Below, piece after piece: positions 59,801 to 64,000 of a DNA stretch of 64,000 nucleotides. A program made the translations under genes and the position numbers. The stretch comes from Actinostola sp. cb2023 (Eukaryota; Cnidaria; Anthozoa; Actiniaria; Actinostolidae), in assembly GCA_033675265.1 (NCBI GenBank), contig JAUJYZ010000127.1:45001-109000 (forward strand), in the 5' to 3' direction. The notes under the pieces are model-generated. The model did not search any database and was not told the DNA's origin. It worked only from the letters and a program-made list of their open reading frames with translations. Each line of letters starts with the position of its first letter. Position 1 is the first letter of the stretch.

Positions 59801-62232
59801 GTATCTGTTTCTCAGACGGTGTTATTTCTTAGGATTTATAGCATGATGATGTTATGCCAACAATGGACCTCTTCTGAGTTTCAGAATGCTTCATGATTCT
59901 GCGCGCGCAAGAGAGGTCAGAGGGGGAAATATTTAGAATTGATCGTGTATTGAGGAAAATATGACTACTGTATCTAATCAAGAACAGAAAAAAGAAAAAA
60001 TTTAAAAGTCTAAGTTTTCTACTGAATTTCTTCATTCTCTCTTAATATTTTTGATCTATTTTGTACCCTGACCTGTCGCTTGCGTGCACATAATCCTGAA
60101 GCATTCTGGGAAACTACGATTATATGACTGTATTAAAAGTAACCATGACCTTTTGACTGCAGGCATTCTTGCAATGTGTTGCATTAATGAATTACTTGCT
60201 AAGAACTGTGTCCCAGCCGAGTTTGAGGAGTTCTTGCTGAAGTTGTTTCAGCAAACATTTCACTTGTTGCAAAGAATCACCAAAGAATCTAGTGTTATTG
60301 ACAGTGACCTGTCAGAACTGGATGAAAGGTACAACATTATTAATTATTGTACAAGCTTTTTTGTATCCTTATGCTGTATAATTGTCCATTTTCAGCTACC
60401 TTGACAAGTTTACAGAGTTTCTTTCCATGTTTGTCCATGTTCATCTTAGAAGGTTTGAAAACAGTTCTCACTTTCCAGTCATTGAGTTGCTGACTTTGTT
60501 GTTCAAATACACCTTCAAACAGGTAATTATAGATTAGATACATGTACATACATGTAGATCTACTATATATACAATACTATACAATCATATTATTTTATTG
60601 GTACCTTGAGATATGAGATATAGGAAATCCATTAGTCAAAGAACATTAAAAATTTTTTTATGCATACACGTAGTTATTATACTTGGCTACACATGTGTTT
60701 ATACATTATTATTATTAATAAGCATAAATATATCATAATTTTTTCAATTTTAATATGTACAGTCGATGTCATTAAGGTTGTCCACCTCGGAAAAGATGTG
60801 AGTGTTGGTTGTATAGAATATTAGAATGTAGTAAGGAGTGTGTGTGTCGAGTGACTTCTGAGGAAGAGCCACTCTGTGGAAGAGATGTAAAATAGTAGTG
60901 TCCTGATATGCTAGAATTCTTGATTCTGATTGGTTGAAAGAAATATTGGGGATGATATTATTAGTTATTGACTGTTATTTATTGCTTTTAATAAGGATAT
61001 ACATGTATACATATGATTATATTTTTATTTATAATAATGAGTATATATTACATTGATAATTTAGGGTGGGGGGGGGGGGGGGGGGGGGGTAGTTTTCGTA
61101 AGTTAGTAAGGTTTGAACATTTTTTATCATTTGTATATATAATTATTTCTAGTGTTGTATAATGCGCATTTGATCATATTCAAATGTTAAAATGCGCAAT
61201 ATAAGCAATAAACATTATTATTATTATTATTATTATATTGATTTTTATATTTATAGCCCAACAATGAAGGACTATTCTCATGCCTTGATATCTGGGCTGT
61301 TTTCTTGGACTATTTAATTGCAAAAGTATCAAATGCACGAAGTGATAAGTTAGCAGAAGCAGAGGCAACAGTAAGCAGGTATATGGAAGTATAGCATACT
61401 ACAGTTATATGTTTAGTATTTACATTTTGTAGTACATTGTTGGCAGATGTTCAGACATGCATCCATTCAATCAATCATTCATACATTCGATCATCTATCC
61501 ATCCACTGAATCATCCATTCATTCATTCATCATTCCTATATACATTCATCCATCCATTTATATATATATTCATTCATTCATTCATCCATGCATTCATTCA
61601 TTCATTCGTTCATCATTCCTATATTTACATTCATCCATCCATTTATATATATATGTTCATTCAGTCATCCATCCATCCATTCATTCATTCATTCATCCTT
61701 TCATTCATGTATCCATTCATCCATTCATTCATGTATCCATCCATCCATTAATTCATTCATTCATTCATCATTCCTATATACATTCATCCATCCATTTATA
61801 TATATGTTCATTCATCCATCCATTCATTCATTCATTCGTTCATATATATAAATGACATGATACTTCCTCTTAACTAGATACAAAGAGGTACTGATGCTAC
61901 TTCTGAATGAGCTTCTCAAAAAGATCCAGTTTGCACACAATCAGGCATTCCTTGATGACCTGGATGATCAGTCAGTTGATGCAGATGTAAGAACAATCTT
62001 TTAGTTTTTTTATTTTATTTTTATTTTTATTTATTTTTTTCAGTTTTATTCAATTATTTTGTAAACAATCTTTTAGTTATTTCTATGCTACTTTCCTATA
62101 TACATGTCAAACTATATATTATAATTATTATATTTTTAGTCTGAGACCGAGTGGCAAATTTATCAAAGGCATCTTTTAGAGATTATTGCTAAATTAGCAG
62201 AACTTTTGCCTTCAGAAGCTTTCTCACTCTTG
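53813..62232 (+). CDS. XPO6: Exportin-6, N-terminal 512 codons (11 exons, partial)
   Basis: Exons: 53813-53815, 55369-55459, 55529-55641, 56808-57005, 57067-57340, 58260-58499, 60163-60328, 60396-60522, 61257-61378, 61878-61986, 62140-62232. Every junction is GT/AG and all phases agree over 512 codons. The product matches vertebrate exportin-6 closely: SLETLMNEFFNETTNNQRKR, then NKLVKVIVDVGRIDWPHFYH, TTSEEMASPREDLS, LFSWIPLSSTITPQLL, CINELLAKNCVPAEFEEFLL, FPVIELLTLLFKYTF and FSCLDIWAVFLDYLIAK. This part covers the importin-beta N-terminal region and the first HEAT-like helices. Known role: RanGTP-dependent nuclear export of actin-profilin complexes. Exon 1 would be just ATG before GTAAGT, inferred from phase and the conserved start. 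A disordered TPPPSP/SPSPNLT stretch spans exons 5-6, where splice-site repeats have expanded. The 3' half lies beyond the window. Confidence 0.93.
53901..54026. mobile_element. Short palindromic MITE in XPO6 intron 1
   Basis: CGAAAGGTGGTTAGCGCTAT pairs imperfectly with GTAGCGCTAATCACCTTTCG. About 126 bp, AT-rich centre. Confidence 0.65.
54590..55022 (+). mobile_element. Dispersed repeat family B, full copy
   Basis: The left end GTGAGGCTTTATTTTCGCGA and the right end AAATTTAAAGCCTCGTGAAA form inverted termini. The two halves match, in reverse, the segments at 14580-14800 and 12110-12260. Lies in exportin-6 intron 1. Non-coding. Confidence 0.55.
55048..55195. repeat. 20-22-bp minisatellite
   Basis: About seven units of CACCATCACTAGACATCGCC with variants. 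Exportin-6 intron 1. Confidence 0.85.
55642..56165. other. XPO6 intron 3, proximal part
   Basis: Intron sequence with short CTAC/CCAA repeats at 55750-55775 and a CTTGGGCTACCTGTGG motif near 55815 related to the hairpin family at 36370. No exon. Confidence 0.4.
56166..56675 (-). mobile_element. Inverted-repeat element family E, copy 1
   Basis: The left end ATAAGCCACACTCGCAGATA and the right end ACACCGGTGAATACGGTA match, in reverse, the ends of the element at 59058-59803. Shared interior includes ATTCCACTTA(A/G)CGTGTGA. Exportin-6 intron 3. Non-coding. Confidence 0.65.
57300..58000 (+). repeat. Minisatellite carrying the XPO6 exon 5 donor, about 10 copies
   Basis: The unit is about 58-60 bp: ATCACCATCACCCAGCCCTA, GTCCTAATCTTACAG, then GTACATGTACATGCATTACA. 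The first copy is the real exon 5 end (to 57340) and its donor. Further CTTACAG/GTACA junctions fall at 57398, 57456, 57518, 57578, 57636, 57703, 57763, 57926 and 57999, with one variant (TTTCAGGATGG) near 57845. Confidence 0.92.
58069..58312 (+). repeat. 90-bp triplication of the XPO6 exon 6 acceptor
   Basis: Three near-identical units place TCCTTGTAG at 58071-58079, 58161-58169 and 58251-58259, exactly 90 bp apart. Each is followed by GAAGGTTATTGACCCAATCA. Only the third continues into the coding exon; the first two diverge after CATCCACTG into intron sequence. Confidence 0.93.
58500..59057. other. XPO6 intron 6, proximal part
   Basis: A/T-rich intron with a short GATGATG-rich stretch (58840-58900). 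No exon or paired repeat identified. Confidence 0.4.
59058..59803 (+). mobile_element. Inverted-repeat element family E, copy 2
   Basis: The ends are TACCGTATTCACCGGTGTAT and the mirrored CCAGTGAATACGGTA, each followed inward by AAGCC(A/G)CAC. About 746 bp, no transposase. Copy 1 at 56166 is inverted relative to it. Exportin-6 intron 6. Confidence 0.7.
59862..60117. mobile_element. MITE family A, copy 2
   Basis: CAGAATGCTTCATGATTCTG, GAGGAAAATATGACTACTGT and AAAAGTCTAAGTTTTCTACT match the element at 5899-6204 in the same orientation. The outer ends have decayed. Its right end is about 45 bp before exportin-6 exon 7. Confidence 0.72.
60523..61256. other. XPO6 intron 8
   Basis: A/T-rich intron with a poly-G tract at 61068-61089 and an ATT microsatellite at 61213-61236 close to the exon 9 acceptor. 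No exon. Confidence 0.5.
61068..61089. repeat. Poly-G tract
   Basis: 22 consecutive G in intron 8 of exportin-6. Confidence 0.9.
61455..61850. repeat. CATT/CATC tetranucleotide array
   Basis: About 400 bp of ATTC/ATCC repeats with TATATA interruptions, in intron 9 of exportin-6. Spurious Ile-His-Pro frames arise from it. Confidence 0.93.
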
Positions 62233-62274
62233 GTAAGTCAAAGTTACCTGGACGTATATTATCAAACTCAGTGC

Positions 62275-63415
62275 TGCTGATGATGATACTTATCATAATG
62301 ATGGTGGTAGAGGTGATGAAGATGATGGTGTTGTTCTTGATGATGAAGATGATGATGATGATGATGGTGTTGTTGATAATGGTGCTGGAGGTGATGAAGA
62401 TGATGGTATTGTTGATGATGATGATGCTTAACATAATGGTGGTGGAAGTGATGAAGATGATGGTGTTGTTGATGATGCTGATGCTTATCATAATGGTGGT
62501 GGAAGTGATGAAGATGATGGTGTTGTTGATGATGCTGATGCTTATAATGGTGGTGGAAGTGATGAAGATGATGGTATTGTTGATGATGATGCTTATCATA
62601 ATGGTGGTGGAAATGATGAAGATGATGGTGTTGTTGATAATGGTGCTGGAGGTGATGAAGATGATGGTATTGTTAATGATGATGATGCTTATCATAATGG
62701 TGGTGGAATGATGAAGATGATGGTGTTGTTGTTGATGATGATGCTTATCATAATGATGGTGGTGGAAGTGATGAAGATGATGGTATTGTTGTTGATGATG
62801 ATGCTTATAATGGTGGTGGAAGTGATGAAGATGATGGTGGTGTTGTTGATGATGATGCTTATCATAATGGTGGTGGAAGTGATTAAGATGATGGTGTTGT
62901 TGTTGATAATGATGCTTATCATGATGGTGGTGGAAGTGATGAAGATGATGGTATTGTTGTTGATGATGATGCTTATCATAATGGTGGTGGAAGTGATGAA
63001 GATGATGGTATTGTTGTTGATGATGATGCTTATCATAATGGTGGTGGAAGTGATGAAGATGATGTTGGTGTTGTTGATGATGATGCTTATCATAATGGTG
63101 GTGGAAGTGATGAAGATGATGGTGTTGTTGATGATGATGATGCTTATCATAATGGTGGTGGAAATGATGAAGATGATGGTGTTGTTGATAATGGTGGTGG
63201 AAGTGATTAAGATGATGGTGTTGTTGTTGATGATGATGCTTATCATAATAATGGTGGTGGAAATGATGAAGATGATGGTGTTGTTGTTAATGATGATGCT
63301 TATAATGGTGGTGGAAGTGATGAAGATGATGGTGTTGTTGATGATGATTCTGATCATAATGGTGGTGGAGGTGATGAAGATGATGGTACATGTATTGTTA
63401 ATGATGCTGATGCTT
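62275..63415. repeat. 48-57-bp GAT/GGT-rich minisatellite, about 22 copies
   Basis: The unit contains GATGATGCTTATCATAATGG, TGGTGGAAGTGATGAAGATG and ATGGTGTTGTT. It lies directly after the exon 11 donor. All three-base-periodic frames are open for long distances on both strands, which is a composition effect. Confidence 0.92.
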
Positions 63416-63507
63416 ATGATAATAATAATATATTATTTATATAGCGCACTCTCCAGAATTGCCCATATATATACAATTCAAAAGTCTAAAAACTAAGTAT
63501 GAGAAAG

Positions 63508-64000
63508 ATGATGATGATGATGCTTATTATAGTGATGATGGTGTAGCTGACGAGGATGATGCTCATCATAATGATGGTGGTATGTGGTGGTGATTGGGTC
63601 CATGGAGTGATGGTGATGATGATGATGATGATGATGCTTATTATAGTGATGATGGTGTAGCTGACGAGGATGATGCTCATCATAATGATGGTGGTATGTG
63701 GTGGTGATTGGGTCCATGGAGTGATGGTGATGATGATGATGATGCTTATTATAGTGATGATGGTGTAGCTGACGAGGATGATGCTCATCATAATGATGGT
63801 GGTATGTGGTGGTGATTGGGTCCATGGAGTGATGGTGATGATGATGATGATGCTTATTATAGTGATGATGGTGTAGCTGACGAGGATGATGCTCATCATA
63901 ATGATGGTGGTATGTGGTGGTGATTGGGTCCATGGAGTGATGGTGATGATGATGATGATGCTTATTATAGTGATGATGGTGTAGCTGACGAGGATGATGC
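63508..64000. repeat. 108-114-bp minisatellite, runs off window
   Basis: At least 4.5 units contain GCTTATTATAGTGATGATGG, TGTAGCTGACGAGGATGATG and GATTGGGTCCATGGAGTGAT. Measured spacings between copies are 114, 108 and 108 bp. It is intronic in exportin-6 and continues past base 64000. Confidence 0.92.

Noticed and set aside
61437..61855. Overlapping Ile-His-Pro-rich frames
   Set aside because: Products of the CATT/CATC tetranucleotide array in intron 9.
62189..63933. Several long frames on both strands rich in Met, Ile, Asp or His
   Set aside because: They are readings of GAT-rich minisatellites in an exportin-6 intron; three-base periodicity keeps all frames open.

Overview
The window looks like nuclear DNA of an intron-rich, AT-rich invertebrate animal. 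Coding exons are short and bounded by GT/AG splice sites. There are no operons or bacterial signals, and most of the sequence is introns, satellites and small palindromic transposons. A secreted PAN-like/fibrinogen-related lectin, a cluster of GPI-type Ly6/uPAR proteins and a well-conserved exportin-6 together suggest a marine invertebrate, perhaps an anthozoan cnidarian. That last step is inference; no marker gene settles the phylum.

Six protein-coding genes can be assembled by joining exons across phase-compatible splice sites. (1) 11105-17887 (+): a five-exon secreted protein with a PAN/apple-like N-terminus and a complete fibrinogen C-terminal domain. (2-4) Three related Ly6/uPAR-type genes on the minus strand at 20134-25791, 26782-28586 and 31453-38080. 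Each has a tiny signal-peptide exon ending in phase 1, followed by one or two exons for a 12-cysteine three-finger domain. (5) 42576-50760 (+): a more divergent Ly6-type gene whose two exons are separated by 7.8 kb, most of it a 115-bp satellite. (6) 53813-62232 (+, running off the right edge): the first 11 coding exons (512 codons) of exportin-6, the nuclear export receptor for actin-profilin.

Layout: 1-11104 has no convincing gene, only a LINE fragment, several inverted-repeat elements and two weak first-exon candidates. 11-20 kb holds the fibrinogen-related gene with transposons in its first intron and an 82-bp satellite downstream. 20-51 kb is the Ly6 cluster, with arrays or transposons in every large intron. 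51-53.8 kb is a run of MITEs. 53.8-64 kb is exportin-6, with repeats in most of its longer introns.

The most unusual theme is tandem repeats built on splice junctions. The 43-bp array in the first Ly6 intron repeats the real 3' splice site plus the start of exon 2 about 44 times. In exportin-6, the 3' end of exon 5 with its donor is repeated about 10 times, and the acceptor plus start of exon 6 is present three times. The 115-bp satellite of the plus-strand Ly6 gene combines a MITE hairpin with intron sequence ending next to that gene's acceptor. A second theme is transposons shaping a gene: the third Ly6 gene takes its stop codon and last eight residues from a transposon end, and it carries an extra phase-0 intron made largely of palindromic elements.
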